Positions 17,739 to 26,634 of a stretch of 64,000 nt of DNA are shown here, in pieces. Under the pieces are notes generated by a model. It made no database searches. It was not told the DNA's origin and worked only from the letters and a program-made list of their open reading frames with translations. How positions within the stretch are numbered: position 1 is the first letter of the stretch; the number at the start of each line of letters is the position of its first letter. Made by a program: the position numbers and the translations under genes. The DNA lies in NCBI GenBank assembly GCA_964562015.1, contig CAZLRH010000011.1, positions 1 to 64,000 on the forward strand, written 5' to 3'. Origin of the DNA: CAZLRH01 sp964562015 (GTDB lineage Bacteria > Verrucomicrobiota > Verrucomicrobiia > Opitutales > JABDGR01).

Positions 17739-19577
17739 ATGAGGCTCCGTTCCCAGCCTTTTAGTCCTCTTATTGCCGGCTTAATGCTTCTGCTGGCGGG
17801 CGGCGGGGCAGCTCGCGCCCAGGTCATCCAGTTGACGGACGATCCGCTGATTCAGGGCGACCTGCCCATCGCGACCACGGCGGGCGGCAATTTTTCCGTC
17901 AATGTCGATGTCGGCGCCCAGCGCTTTTATAACGCGGGCTTCACCGGCAACGGCGTGATTCAGACGGTGGTGGACGCGGGCACGATTTGGAACGGCCACG
18001 AATCCTTGCAGCACAACACCGTGCAAATCATCGGCACGAATGCCACGGGCGAATACGACGCCCACGCCACCTGGGTGGCTTCGATGATGGGCGGGCGCTC
18101 GACGTTTTCGCCCTCGACTTTAAATGGCATCGCGCCCAACGCCACGCTTTGGAGCGGGGCCATCGCCTCCGGCTGGAGCGGCTTTGCGTATTCCGTCAGT
18201 TTCAACACCGACGAGCAGACCGTGTACAGCGTGTACCACACCGCGCTGATTTCCGGCGTCGGCGGCCATACGACGGACGTGATTAACACGAGTTGGGATT
18301 ACACGGGCGCCGCCGCCTCGGCGGGTTTCACCGAAGTGACCATCGGCTTGGACGGCTTGATCGAGCAGAGCTTGCACGTGAGCGTCGCTTCCGCGGGCAA
18401 CGACGGCCCCGGCAACAACACCGTCGCCGGGCTGGCCGCGGGTTATAATAGTATTTCCGTCGGCGCGCTCGGCAGCGCCACTTCCAGCCCGCCCTACTCG
18501 ACCGTCGCGAACTTTTCGAGTCGCAGCCCGAACAACGTCGTGCAAGCCACCACGCCGACTTCAGGCAACGAATTGGTCGGCGCTCGCGTGCGGGTGGATC
18601 TGGTGGCACCGGGCACTGATTTAGGCTTGGCCCTCTATGACGGGCAAACGGGCGGCAACGCTCCGGGCTTGTTTTTCTCCCCGGCGTTCGGCACTCCGGC
18701 GCTCGACCCGCATGCCGTCCTTTCGGATTTGAGCGGGACGAGCTTCGCGGCCCCGGCCGTCTCCGGCGGCGCGACCTTGGTGGTGAATGCGGGCAAAGTT
18801 CTCTATGGCGCCAATGCCAACGCCGTCGACCCGCGCGTCATCAAGGCCGTGCTCATGAATTCCGCCGACAAGATTCCCGGCTGGACCAACAATTCCTTCC
18901 TGGATGGCAACGGCACGCTGACCACTTTCCAAGGCCTCGATTACAACAGCGGCGCTGGCGCGATGAACCTCAATCACGCCTTCGATCAATACGTGGATCT
19001 CGCGCATGGCGGTATGGCTGGCACTACGGATGTGCCGGGCATGTCCCACGGCAGCCAGGGCAATGTTTCAACTATTGGCTGGGATTTCGGCCAGGTCGCC
19101 TTTGGCACCGACAATGTCTACTTCATGAATTCCACCGTGCTGGGTGGGTTGAATCTCACTGCCACGCTGAACTGGTTTGTGGATCGCGATCCTGGTACCT
19201 CGGGCAACTTCAGCGACGCCGGCGAGCAACGTTTCGCCGATCTCGATTTGTACATCTTCACCTACGTCAGCCCGTCGGACCACACCATCCTCAGCGACGT
19301 CGCGGTGTCCGGCAGCCAGTACAATAACACCGAGGAGGTCACCTTCAATGTGTCGTCGACGGCCTTTTACGGCATCCGGGTCAGTTACTTTGGCGACAAC
19401 TGGAATTTTATCGACGCGCACACGGTGGACTACGGCCTTGCGTGGTCGGCGGATCTCGTGCCGGAGCCGGGCCTGAGCGCGATTGGGATGGCGCTGGGCG
19501 CGGGGCTCTGCGTTTGGCTTTTTCGCCGAAAAAATGTTGCCCTCGGGTCTTTACCCCGGTATAAGCTTTCGCCATGA
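17739..19577 (+). CDS. Secreted S8 (subtilisin-like) serine protease with PEP-CTERM tail
   Basis: Protein of 612 residues. The signal peptide is MRLRSQPFSPLIAGLMLLLA..., cleaved about after ARA. Catalytic-domain motifs are diverged but in order: Asp in VVDAGTIWNGHE, His in YDAHATWVASMMGG, oxyanion Asn region SAGNDGPGN, and Ser in LSGTSFAAPAVSGG. The remainder is Asn/Thr/Gly-rich beta structure. The C-terminus has the VPEPG motif, a hydrophobic segment and RRK, the exosortase-dependent sorting signal, but with a further 13 residues after the basic patch. The gene overlaps the next by 4 bases (ATGA). The ATG at 17739 is chosen because it begins the signal peptide. Confidence 0.85.
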   Translation: MRLRSQPFSPLIAGLMLLLAGGGAARAQVIQLTDDPLIQGDLPIATTAGGNFSVNVDVGAQRFYNAGFTGNGVIQTVVDAGTIWNGHESLQHNTVQIIGTNATGEYDAHATWVASMMGGRSTFSPSTLNGIAPNATLWSGAIASGWSGFAYSVSFNTDEQTVYSVYHTALISGVGGHTTDVINTSWDYTGAAASAGFTEVTIGLDGLIEQSLHVSVASAGNDGPGNNTVAGLAAGYNSISVGALGSATSSPPYSTVANFSSRSPNNVVQATTPTSGNELVGARVRVDLVAPGTDLGLALYDGQTGGNAPGLFFSPAFGTPALDPHAVLSDLSGTSFAAPAVSGGATLVVNAGKVLYGANANAVDPRVIKAVLMNSADKIPGWTNNSFLDGNGTLTTFQGLDYNSGAGAMNLNHAFDQYVDLAHGGMAGTTDVPGMSHGSQGNVSTIGWDFGQVAFGTDNVYFMNSTVLGGLNLTATLNWFVDRDPGTSGNFSDAGEQRFADLDLYIFTYVSPSDHTILSDVAVSGSQYNNTEEVTFNVSSTAFYGIRVSYFGDNWNFIDAHTVDYGLAWSADLVPEPGLSAIGMALGAGLCVWLFRRKNVALGSLPRYKLSP

Positions 19578-20062
19578 ATAAATTCGCCCGCCTGGTCATT
19601 TCCCTCGTCGCGCTGTTTTGCGCTTCCGCTGTTTCCCACGCCGCTGCCACCTTCACCGGCAATGCCACCCAGAAGTCCGGCAATTACACTGAATCCTACG
19701 CCCAGACCTACACCCTCTCCGGCACGACCTCGGCGCCGACGCAGATCAAAATTGTCAGCAAATACTCCGGGGGCAGTTACACGTCAACGGAAACGTTCGT
19801 CTTCGCCAAAAAGGGCAAGGTGACGCACAGCTATTTGGATCCCATGACGGGCAAGCCCAGCAATTCTCTTACCGGCACTTATACCATCAAGAAAACAAGC
19901 GCGAAGACGACGGTTGCCGTCATCCTCAAGGACAGTATGGGCAGCAGCACCTACACCTACACCGACACTTTTATTTTCACCGTGAAGGCGCTTAAAGCCA
20001 CGTTTGTTTCAAAGTTTGGCTCTCTCACCAATACCACGACGTTCAGCGGCAAGCAGAAGTAG
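19574..20062 (+). CDS. Small secreted protein of unknown function
   Basis: Protein of 162 residues with a signal peptide (MNKFARLVISLVALFCASAV, cleavage near SHA-A). The mature part is Thr/Ser/Lys-rich with alternating beta-strand pattern and contains LTGTYTIKK followed by a Val-rich strand. The xGxYK/T-type strand resembles those in the three small secreted proteins at 41932-43857. It is translationally coupled to the subtilase by a 4-base overlap, so it may be a partner, inhibitor or substrate of that protease; this is inference. It has no PEP-CTERM tail itself. Confidence 0.7.
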   Translation: MNKFARLVISLVALFCASAVSHAAATFTGNATQKSGNYTESYAQTYTLSGTTSAPTQIKIVSKYSGGSYTSTETFVFAKKGKVTHSYLDPMTGKPSNSLTGTYTIKKTSAKTTVAVILKDSMGSSTYTYTDTFIFTVKALKATFVSKFGSLTNTTTFSGKQK

Positions 20063-20175
20063 CGGCGAACGCTGGCCTGCGGCCACGCTATAAGCAAGGA
20101 AGGCGTATTGACTCGTCAGGTAAATTGAATGCGGCCCGGTCGGCTGGGCTGGTTGTCTGCCATGCAGTTTGGAGA

Positions 20176-20205
20176 TTGCCCGGTGGCGGGCGCTGTCGGT
20201 ACTTT
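20176..20205 (+). promoter_or_regulatory. Putative glnD promoter
   Basis: TTGCCC, 18-base spacer, TACTTT, placing a start site about 48 bases before the glnD ATG. The same elements and spacing (TTGCCT-N18-TACTTT) precede glmS. Confidence 0.45.
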
Positions 20206-20259
20206 ATCCAGTCCGCCTCGGTTCGACCCTGCTTAGCGACCGGGCTCTGGCGGCGCCTT

Positions 20260-23082
20260 ATGGCCCTTCCCGCTCCCGCCGCCGAAATCCTCGCCCGCTT
20301 GCGCGCGCAGGCCGCGACGTTGCTGCGCCCGGGCGAGAATTTGACGAAGCCGGAGCGCCTGCCGTTGTTAAAGGCGTTCCTCAAGGGTGAGCACGACCGC
20401 TTGTTCCAATTGCACCGCGCCGGGGCGTCCGGCCTCACCATCGTGCACGAGCGTTCGCTGGTGATGGATGTCGTGCTGGAGAACCTTTTCCACTTCGCCG
20501 TCCAAGCGTATGAAAAAGCTTTCGGCCCGCTGCCGATTCAGGTCTGTGTCACCGCTCTCGGCGGTTACGGCCGCGCCGAGTTATGCCCGTTCAGCGACAT
20601 CGACGTGATGTTCCTTTACCCGCGCAAGGTCAAACCCACCATCCTGGGTCCCGTGCAGGAAGCCGTCACCCAGGAGATTCTTTACCCGCTGTGGGACCTC
20701 GGCCTGAAGGTCGGCCATTCCACGCGCACGATTGACGAGGCCATCGCCGAGGCCAAAACCGAAATGGCCTCGAAAAACGCCATGCTGGAATCCCGCCTCA
20801 TCACGGGCTCGGCGGAGTTGTACCAATTGTTTGCCCAGGCCTACGGCAATTTTTGCCGCAGCGAATCCCCGCGCGAATACATCCAGGCCCGCCTGGCCGA
20901 GCAGGCCGACCGCCGCACCAAGTACGGCAATTCGGTCTTCTTGCAGGAGCCCGAAATCAAGAACGGCGTGGGCGGCCTGCGCGATTATCACAATATCCTG
21001 TGGATGGCGCGCATCCGCCTCGACGCCGGCACCCTCGACGACCTCGTCGAGCGGCAATACTTGCGCACGGCCGAGCGCGACGGCCTGGCCGCCGCCTACG
21101 ATTTTCTTTTGCGCACCCGCAACGAACTGCACTTTTCCAGCAGCCATGCGACGGACCTGCTCGATTTGGAAAGGCAGCCGCAAGTGGCCCTGGAACTGGG
21201 CTACCGGCAGGAGGATATTTTTCGGCGCATCGAGTCGTTCATGCGCGATTACTACCGGCACGCCCAGCACATTTACCGCCTGTCGCAATTGCTCGAACGC
21301 CGCCTGGCCATCGTGGGCGAGGCGGAGACCGCCAGCCGGTTTTCCTTCAAGGCCCTCATCGCCGCCCGCCGCGAGGCCAAGAAGAAGCATCAGGACGGGT
21401 TCGTGCTCACCGGCTCCACGCTCGCGCAGGACCATCCCAAGGTCTTTGAGGAGGACCCGGTGCGTTTGCTGCGGGTCTTCCGCCTGGCCCAGCAATTGGG
21501 CTGCACGCTCGATTTTGAACTCACGTTGCTCATTCGTGACAGCCTCCATTTAATTACCCCGGAATTTCAGCGTGACCCCCACGCCGCCCGCAGTTTTTTG
21601 GCAATTTTGCAGGAGGTCGGCCAAGTCTATCCCATTCTGGCCCAGATGCACGAACTCGGCGTACTCGGCAAGTACCTGCCCGAGTTTGACGCCCTCACCT
21701 GCCTCGTGCAGCACGAGTACTACCACCGCTACACCGCCGATATTCATACCCTCAACACCATCAAGGAGTTAGACGGTGTTTTCAGCGGCGATGGCGAGAT
21801 GGCCAAGCCCTATTTGGACCAGTTGCGGGAGACCTCCGCGCCGTGGTTGTTGTACCTAATCTTGCTTTTGCATGATGTCGGCAAAAGCCTCGGCATCAAG
21901 GATCATGCCAACAGCGGGGCGGAGATGGCCAAAACTGTCCTGACGCGCCTGGGCATTGACCTCAAGTCCCAGGAAACAATTTTGTACATAATTAGGCATC
22001 ATATCGATATGGCACGATTCTGGCAACGGTACGACGTGGACGACCCCGGCAGTGCCGATATGTTCGCGCAGGTCGTGGCAGACCCTGAGCTGCTGCGTTA
22101 CCTGTACGTGCATACGTATTGCGATGCCCGGGGGACCGCCCTTTCCCTCTGGAACAGCTATAAAAACATCCTGCATACGCGCCTCTTCACCCACACCCTT
22201 GAGGTCCTCGAGGGCCAGGAAGTGACGCGCGCCAAGCACCGCGAACGCAAACAGACGATGCGCAAAGAGATTCTCGAACACAACCAGGACAACATTGCCG
22301 CCGAGGAAATCGAGGCCCATTTCAACCTCCTCCCCGAACGGTATTTCGTGCACTCCACCATGCCCGAGGTCAACCTGCACCTCCGCATGGTCAATCAACT
22401 GCTCGGTAACATTGCCGAGGCCGATTCCCTCGGCTCCCTCGTCCCCGTCATCGACTGGCAGGACGATGCGGACCAGTCGGTCACGGTCGTCAACATCGTC
22501 ACGTGGGACCGCGCGGGCTTGTTCTACAAGCTCGCGGGCGCCTTCACTGTCGCGGGTGTGAACATCCTCAGTACCAAGGCCATTTCCCGCAACGACCACA
22601 TTGCCATCGACACTTTTTACGTCAGCGATCCCGGTGGCGGCCTCGTGCAGGACAAACATTGCCGCGAAGTTTTTGCCGAAACTGTGCGCGACGCCCTGCT
22701 CTACGACAAAGACCTGCTTCCCGGCATCGTCGAGCAGGCCCGCAAGCACAGCCGCGTCACCTACCTCCGCGAGAACGACCGCCTGCGCGCGCCCATTCCG
22801 CCGAGCATCGACGTTTACCACGAACTCGCCCTGCGCCGCACCATCATCGAGATCCAAGCCAACGACCAAATCGGCCTGCTCTACCAACTCGCCAAGGCCA
22901 TTTTCGACCACGGCTTTGACATCACCTTCGCCCGCATTTCCACCGAACGCGGCGTCGCGCTGGATACCTTCTACATCGAAAACGTCCGCCCCAACGAAGC
23001 CAGCACCACCGCTGAACTCGTCTCCCTCCGCGAAAAACTGAATTCTATCATCTCGCTGGAAAAATTGCAGGCGGTGGGGTAA
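20260..23082 (+). CDS. glnD: [Protein-PII] uridylyltransferase / uridylyl-removing enzyme
   Basis: Bifunctional nitrogen sensor of 940 residues, slightly longer than the enterobacterial protein. It uridylylates PII when glutamine is low and removes UMP when glutamine is high. The nucleotidyltransferase motif is GGYGRAELCPFSDIDVMF near residue 103. The GlnD PII-uridylyltransferase linker has KNGVGGLRDYHNILWMAR. The HD domain carries LLHDVGKS with downstream HH pairs, and two ACT domains lie near residues 730-815 and 865-930 (DRAGLFYKLAGAF and DQIGLLYQLAKAIFD). The ATG at 20260 is chosen because the frame upstream encodes nothing family-like. No glnB or glnA lies beside it. Confidence 0.96.
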   Translation: MALPAPAAEILARLRAQAATLLRPGENLTKPERLPLLKAFLKGEHDRLFQLHRAGASGLTIVHERSLVMDVVLENLFHFAVQAYEKAFGPLPIQVCVTALGGYGRAELCPFSDIDVMFLYPRKVKPTILGPVQEAVTQEILYPLWDLGLKVGHSTRTIDEAIAEAKTEMASKNAMLESRLITGSAELYQLFAQAYGNFCRSESPREYIQARLAEQADRRTKYGNSVFLQEPEIKNGVGGLRDYHNILWMARIRLDAGTLDDLVERQYLRTAERDGLAAAYDFLLRTRNELHFSSSHATDLLDLERQPQVALELGYRQEDIFRRIESFMRDYYRHAQHIYRLSQLLERRLAIVGEAETASRFSFKALIAARREAKKKHQDGFVLTGSTLAQDHPKVFEEDPVRLLRVFRLAQQLGCTLDFELTLLIRDSLHLITPEFQRDPHAARSFLAILQEVGQVYPILAQMHELGVLGKYLPEFDALTCLVQHEYYHRYTADIHTLNTIKELDGVFSGDGEMAKPYLDQLRETSAPWLLYLILLLHDVGKSLGIKDHANSGAEMAKTVLTRLGIDLKSQETILYIIRHHIDMARFWQRYDVDDPGSADMFAQVVADPELLRYLYVHTYCDARGTALSLWNSYKNILHTRLFTHTLEVLEGQEVTRAKHRERKQTMRKEILEHNQDNIAAEEIEAHFNLLPERYFVHSTMPEVNLHLRMVNQLLGNIAEADSLGSLVPVIDWQDDADQSVTVVNIVTWDRAGLFYKLAGAFTVAGVNILSTKAISRNDHIAIDTFYVSDPGGGLVQDKHCREVFAETVRDALLYDKDLLPGIVEQARKHSRVTYLRENDRLRAPIPPSIDVYHELALRRTIIEIQANDQIGLLYQLAKAIFDHGFDITFARISTERGVALDTFYIENVRPNEASTTAELVSLREKLNSIISLEKLQAVG

Positions 23083-23108
23083 GGGTGGCCGGAACCTCTT
23101 AACCGTTC

Positions 23109-23137
23109 TTGCCGGCAGTTCAGAAACCCGTTAGTGT
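23109..23137 (+). promoter_or_regulatory. Putative promoter of 23169 membrane gene
   Basis: TTGCCG, 17-base spacer, TAGTGT. It shares AGAAACCCGTTAG with the subtilase promoter at 17655-17682. Confidence 0.45.
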
Positions 23138-23168
23138 GGCGGTCTTGACTCACGAGGTTTCAGTCGAA

Positions 23169-24089
23169 ATGTCGGAAGCGCTGGCGCAGGATACCGATCA
23201 CCGGATCCGCTGGTTTGGCGCTTTTCATTCCCCGGTGTGGGAGCGGCATTACCGGATCCACGAACTGCCGGAGAGCATAAAAATCGCCCGCATTTTTCTG
23301 GGCGTAGTGGTAGCCGCGTTTCTCGCGTTTTTGGTGAATGACTACCGTTTCTTCGGGCCGACCGCCATGATGGCGTGGATGCTGGCGCTGCGCGGCGTGA
23401 TTATTTTGGGCTCCCTCGTCGTATGGCGGCTCCTGCGCGGCGGCCTGACGCCGTTCAAATTCGATGGCATGGTCATCACGTGGACGATGGGCACCAAGAT
23501 CGCCATGCTCATCGTGGTGGCCACGCGCCCGACCCATTTTGTCGGCTATACGATTGTCATGGTGATGACCCTGTTGCTCACTTACTGGATTGTCCCGGTG
23601 CCCCTGGTCTGGCGCGCGGCCACCGCCTGGTTTTTAACGGCGGGAGTCTTGCTGATGGGCTTTTGGATCAACCCCTGGCCGGATGCCTCCACTGCGATTT
23701 CCGTCACGCTCGCGCTCCTGCTCATCAATGTCATCGGCGGCGAAATGTGCCGCCAGCAGCAGCTCTGGCGGCGCCGCCAGTTCCTCGCCCTCTGGCAGCA
23801 GCAGGAATTGAGCGCCAACTTGGAACGCGCCCTCGGTGAAATCAAAACCCTGCGCGGCATCCTGCCCATCTGCATGCACTGCAAGCGCATCTCCGACGAT
23901 TTTGGCCGCTGGGAACAGATTGAAGTTTATGTCCGCCAGCACTCGCATGCCGAATTCAGCCACGGCCTCTGCCCCGAATGCGCGCGCAGCCATTATCCGG
24001 AAATCGACTGGGAGGACGCCCGCCGCGAGCGCGAGCAACGCGCCAAGAACCAATCCGCCCGGTTGGTCAAAAATACCTCCGGCTCCTGA
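23169..24089 (+). CDS. Six-TM membrane protein with C-terminal CxxC/CxxC domain
   Basis: Protein of 306 residues. After a short basic N-terminus, about six hydrophobic helices lie between residues 40 and 200, resembling MASE-type sensory membrane domains. A cytoplasmic coiled coil (RRRQFLALWQQQELSANLER) follows, then a compact domain with CMHCKRI, a D-x-x-GRWEQIEVYV core, HAEFSHGLCPEC and HYPEIDW. This domain is known to me as a recurring tail of sensor kinases and receivers in Verrucomicrobia and Planctomycetes, probably a zinc ribbon. No kinase, cyclase or phosphodiesterase domain is present. ATG 23169 is preferred over the in-frame TTG at 23109 because of GAGG 11 bases upstream and because the TTG sits in the putative -35. 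Confidence 0.75.
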   Translation: MSEALAQDTDHRIRWFGAFHSPVWERHYRIHELPESIKIARIFLGVVVAAFLAFLVNDYRFFGPTAMMAWMLALRGVIILGSLVVWRLLRGGLTPFKFDGMVITWTMGTKIAMLIVVATRPTHFVGYTIVMVMTLLLTYWIVPVPLVWRAATAWFLTAGVLLMGFWINPWPDASTAISVTLALLLINVIGGEMCRQQQLWRRRQFLALWQQQELSANLERALGEIKTLRGILPICMHCKRISDDFGRWEQIEVYVRQHSHAEFSHGLCPECARSHYPEIDWEDARREREQRAKNQSARLVKNTSGS

Positions 24090-24118
24090 GTCGCAGGTGC
24101 CCGCGCGTTTTGTTTCCT

Positions 24119-24721
24119 TTATACCTCGCCCCGCCAGGTAAACGCATGGCATAGCGCCACCGCCGCGGCATCGGCTTCGTCATAGGGCAACGCCTGGGCC
24201 AAACGCAAATGCAGGGCCATTGTGCGCGCGAGTTGCTCCTTCTGCGCGCTGCCAAAGCCCACCACCGCCTGCTTAATCCGTTTGGGCGGATATTCAAACA
24301 CCGGAAGTCCCTGCCGCGCCGCCGCCACCATCGCTACGCCGCGGGCCGCGCCCATGATCATCGCAATGCGATTGTTCTGCACGAAAATGGGTTGCTCCAG
24401 CGCGACGTGCGTAACCCTTGCGCATTTCAGCATTCCCTCCACCGCGTGAAAAATCTCCGCCAGGCACGCCGCCATGGTCGCTTCTTTTTTCATTTTCACG
24501 GTTTGACTGCACAAGAGGCGCGCCTCGCCGCGAATGAATTCCACCAGCGCGAGCCCGGTGCCGCGCAAGCTGGGGTCTATGCCCAGCACGATCCCCTGAA
24601 ACGCCGCGCCCGATTTCGGCCCCATGCCCTCGGGCCAGACCTTCGCCGCGCGCGGTCCGCCCGGCACGGGTTTCCCCAAAAGCTTGGCGGTCCACAACGC
24701 GCGACTGGAATGACGTCCCAT
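24119..24721 (-). CDS. ruvC: Crossover junction endodeoxyribonuclease RuvC
   Basis: Holliday junction resolvase of 200 residues. Acidic catalytic residues sit in VLGIDPSLRGTG (Asp), HVALEQPIF (Glu), and DEADAAAVALCH (two Asp), with the basic junction-binding segment PPKRIKQAVVGFGSAQKEQL between. The family normally starts a few residues before the first Asp motif; here about 43 extra basic residues precede it. The ATG at 24721 leaves only 12 bases to the upstream gene, while an alternative ATG at 24625 would give a standard 168-residue protein. The family start cannot be settled from sequence alone. It is the last gene of a minus-strand run with recF. ruvA is 20 kb away. Confidence 0.9.
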   Translation of the reverse strand: MGRHSSRALWTAKLLGKPVPGGPRAAKVWPEGMGPKSGAAFQGIVLGIDPSLRGTGLALVEFIRGEARLLCSQTVKMKKEATMAACLAEIFHAVEGMLKCARVTHVALEQPIFVQNNRIAMIMGAARGVAMVAAARQGLPVFEYPPKRIKQAVVGFGSAQKEQLARTMALHLRLAQALPYDEADAAAVALCHAFTWRGEV

Positions 24722-24733
24722 GAGTAGGTGAAT

Positions 24734-25501
24734 TCAAAAGATCAATTTCACCGCCGACAACACGATTACCACCCACACGATGATTTCAAACAGCCGTTGC
24801 GGGATGAACTTCACCAGCCGCGGGGCGACCGCCGCCGCGCTCGCGGAACAAATGCCCAGCAGCAGGCTCAGTTGCAGGTTCTCGACGGAAATCCCGCCCG
24901 CCGCGATTTGAAATGGAATTTTAAACGTATTGATGAGCAGAAAAAACCACGCGCCCGTGCCGATGAACGCGTACTTCGGCAGGCCCGCCGACAGCAAAAA
25001 CATCTGGGCAATCGGGCCGGCCGCGTTGGCGAGCATCGTCGTCACCCCGCACGTCAGGCCGATCAACGTCGAATACCAGCGCGTGTGCGGCAGCGGGTCC
25101 GCGCCGGCGGGCGTGCCGGCGCGGCGGAGCCAGCCTTGGCGGAGAAAATGCAACGCCGTCAGCACAAGCAAAATCACGCCGATGGAAACGCGCACTTGCC
25201 GGTTGTCCATGCGGTTGAAGAGGAGGAACCCGAGAAAAACGCCCACCGCGGCCGGCGGCAGCAACCGCCAAAGGTGCCGCCAATCCGCATGTTTGCGGTA
25301 CGTGGTCACCGCCACGAGGTCGGCGCATATCAGCACCGGCAGCAAAATCCCGACCGATTCCTTCGACGGAAACACCACCGCGAAAATCGCCACTGTCACG
25401 TTGCCGATGCCGGGCAGCCCACCCTTGTTCAGGCCGACCAACAGCGCGCCGAGGACGGCGAGCATCCAGCCTTGCGTGCTCAACGTGATGCCAAAATGCA
25501 T
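24734..25501 (-). CDS. TauE/SafE-family membrane permease (putative sulfite or anion exporter)
   Basis: Protein of 255 residues with seven to eight hydrophobic helices. The family signature is visible in LLVGLNKGGLPGIGNVTVAI near the N-terminus and its second copy GLTCGVTTMLANAAGPIAQM after a central loop, as expected from the internal duplication of the family. Known members export sulfite, sulfoacetate or similar anions; the substrate here is not determined. The ATG at 25501 lies 4 bases after the recF stop codon, so the two genes are almost certainly co-transcribed. The open frame extends far upstream only as a shadow of recF. Confidence 0.88.
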   Translation of the reverse strand: MHFGITLSTQGWMLAVLGALLVGLNKGGLPGIGNVTVAIFAVVFPSKESVGILLPVLICADLVAVTTYRKHADWRHLWRLLPPAAVGVFLGFLLFNRMDNRQVRVSIGVILLVLTALHFLRQGWLRRAGTPAGADPLPHTRWYSTLIGLTCGVTTMLANAAGPIAQMFLLSAGLPKYAFIGTGAWFFLLINTFKIPFQIAAGGISVENLQLSLLLGICSASAAAVAPRLVKFIPQRLFEIIVWVVIVLSAVKLIF

Positions 25502-25505
25502 GGGC

Positions 25506-26606
25506 TCAGGCAAAGTTCGGGGCCGCAGCCGGGGTGAAATTGCCCGCGCTGACCTGCCAAATTTTCCACGGCGCGCCCTCGGACAGCGGGGGCAAAGTGC
25601 CGGTCGCGAGGACTTGCGCGGTGTCCGCCGCCGCGCGCCAGAAACCCGCCCGGCGCGCGGGATCCAGTTCGCCCAAGACATCGTCGGCCAGCAGGAGTGG
25701 CGCGATGCCCGTGCGCTCGCGCAGCCACGCCGCTTGCGCCAGCCGCCAGGCCACGACGAGCCCGCGCTGTTGACCCTCGGACGCAAAGGCTCTCGCCCCG
25801 AACGCGTCGAGTTCGAAGGAAAAATTATCGCGATGCGGCCCGTGCCGCGTCGAATGCAAGGCCAGGTCCTTGGTCCGGCCGTCTTCCCACACCGCGCGCC
25901 AGGCTTCGGGCGTCGTTGCGTCCGTTTCGGGCAGATACGTAAAATCGGGCGCTTCGACGACCGCGCCAGCGAGCTTGGCGTAAGCCGTGCGCAAGTGCGC
26001 GGACAAGGCTTGGGTCGCTGCGGCACGCAATCTGCAAACGGTGACGGCCTCGGTTGCCATCGCGGCTTCAAACGCGGAAAGCTCCGCGGCCGAGGGTGGG
26101 TGCGTCCGGCGCAGCAGCGCAGTGCGGCCCTCGAGCGCCTCGTGATAACGCTGCAAGGCGTTGAGGTAGGTTTCGTCCTGCGAAGACAATAGCAAATCCA
26201 TCGCGCGCCGCCGCAATTGCGGCAACCCGCGCAGCAATTGCAAATCCTGGGAGGATAGCGCCACCACCGGGAAGCGCCCGAGAAAATCCGCCAGCCGCGC
26301 GCACGGGGCACCCTGGATAAACACCTCGCGTCGCGCCGGCTTCAGGGCGATTTCCACCTCGAGCACACCATCGCGCTCGTGTTCCAGTTCACACCAGAGG
26401 CGCGCCTCGGTTTCGCCGTGGCGCACCAGTTCGCCGGGCCGCGCCCCGCGAAACGAGCGCAAGGCGCCGAGCAGTCCCGCGGCTTCGAGGAAATTGGTCT
26501 TCCCCTGCCCGTTCGGCCCCAGGAAAAATTGCCGCGGTCCGGCCAGCTCCAGGCGCGCGAGCGCGATGTTGCGGAAATTTTGCAGGTGGAGCCGCCGCAG
26601 CAACAT
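25506..26606 (-). CDS. recF: DNA replication/repair protein RecF
   Basis: SMC-like ATPase of 366 residues that loads RecA at gaps. It has the RecF start LRRLHLQNFRN, Walker A in LGPNGQGKTNFLEA, the family motif ALSSQDLQLLRGLPQLRRRAMD, the signature region SEGQQRGLVVAWRLA and Walker B in PLLLADDVLGELD. The ATG at 26606 is chosen because the family motif follows at once; the longer frame adds 13 atypical residues. Unlike in many bacteria it is not next to dnaA/dnaN or gyrB. It lies 28 bases after the cysteine desulfurase and 4 bases before the TauE-like gene. Confidence 0.94.
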   Translation of the reverse strand: MLLRRLHLQNFRNIALARLELAGPRQFFLGPNGQGKTNFLEAAGLLGALRSFRGARPGELVRHGETEARLWCELEHERDGVLEVEIALKPARREVFIQGAPCARLADFLGRFPVVALSSQDLQLLRGLPQLRRRAMDLLLSSQDETYLNALQRYHEALEGRTALLRRTHPPSAAELSAFEAAMATEAVTVCRLRAAATQALSAHLRTAYAKLAGAVVEAPDFTYLPETDATTPEAWRAVWEDGRTKDLALHSTRHGPHRDNFSFELDAFGARAFASEGQQRGLVVAWRLAQAAWLRERTGIAPLLLADDVLGELDPARRAGFWRAAADTAQVLATGTLPPLSEGAPWKIWQVSAGNFTPAAAPNFA

Positions 26607-26634
26607 GGTCAAATAAAATGCAAAAAAATTACGA

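Noticed and set aside
20073..20085. TGGCC-TGC-GGCCA as a terminator after the 19574 gene
   Set aside because: The stem is only 5 bp with no T-tract; expected by chance at this GC.
24734..26311. 525-codon frame joining RecF antisense-frame sequence to the TauE-like protein
   Set aside because: The first 270 codons are recF read in another frame; the permease starts at 25501.
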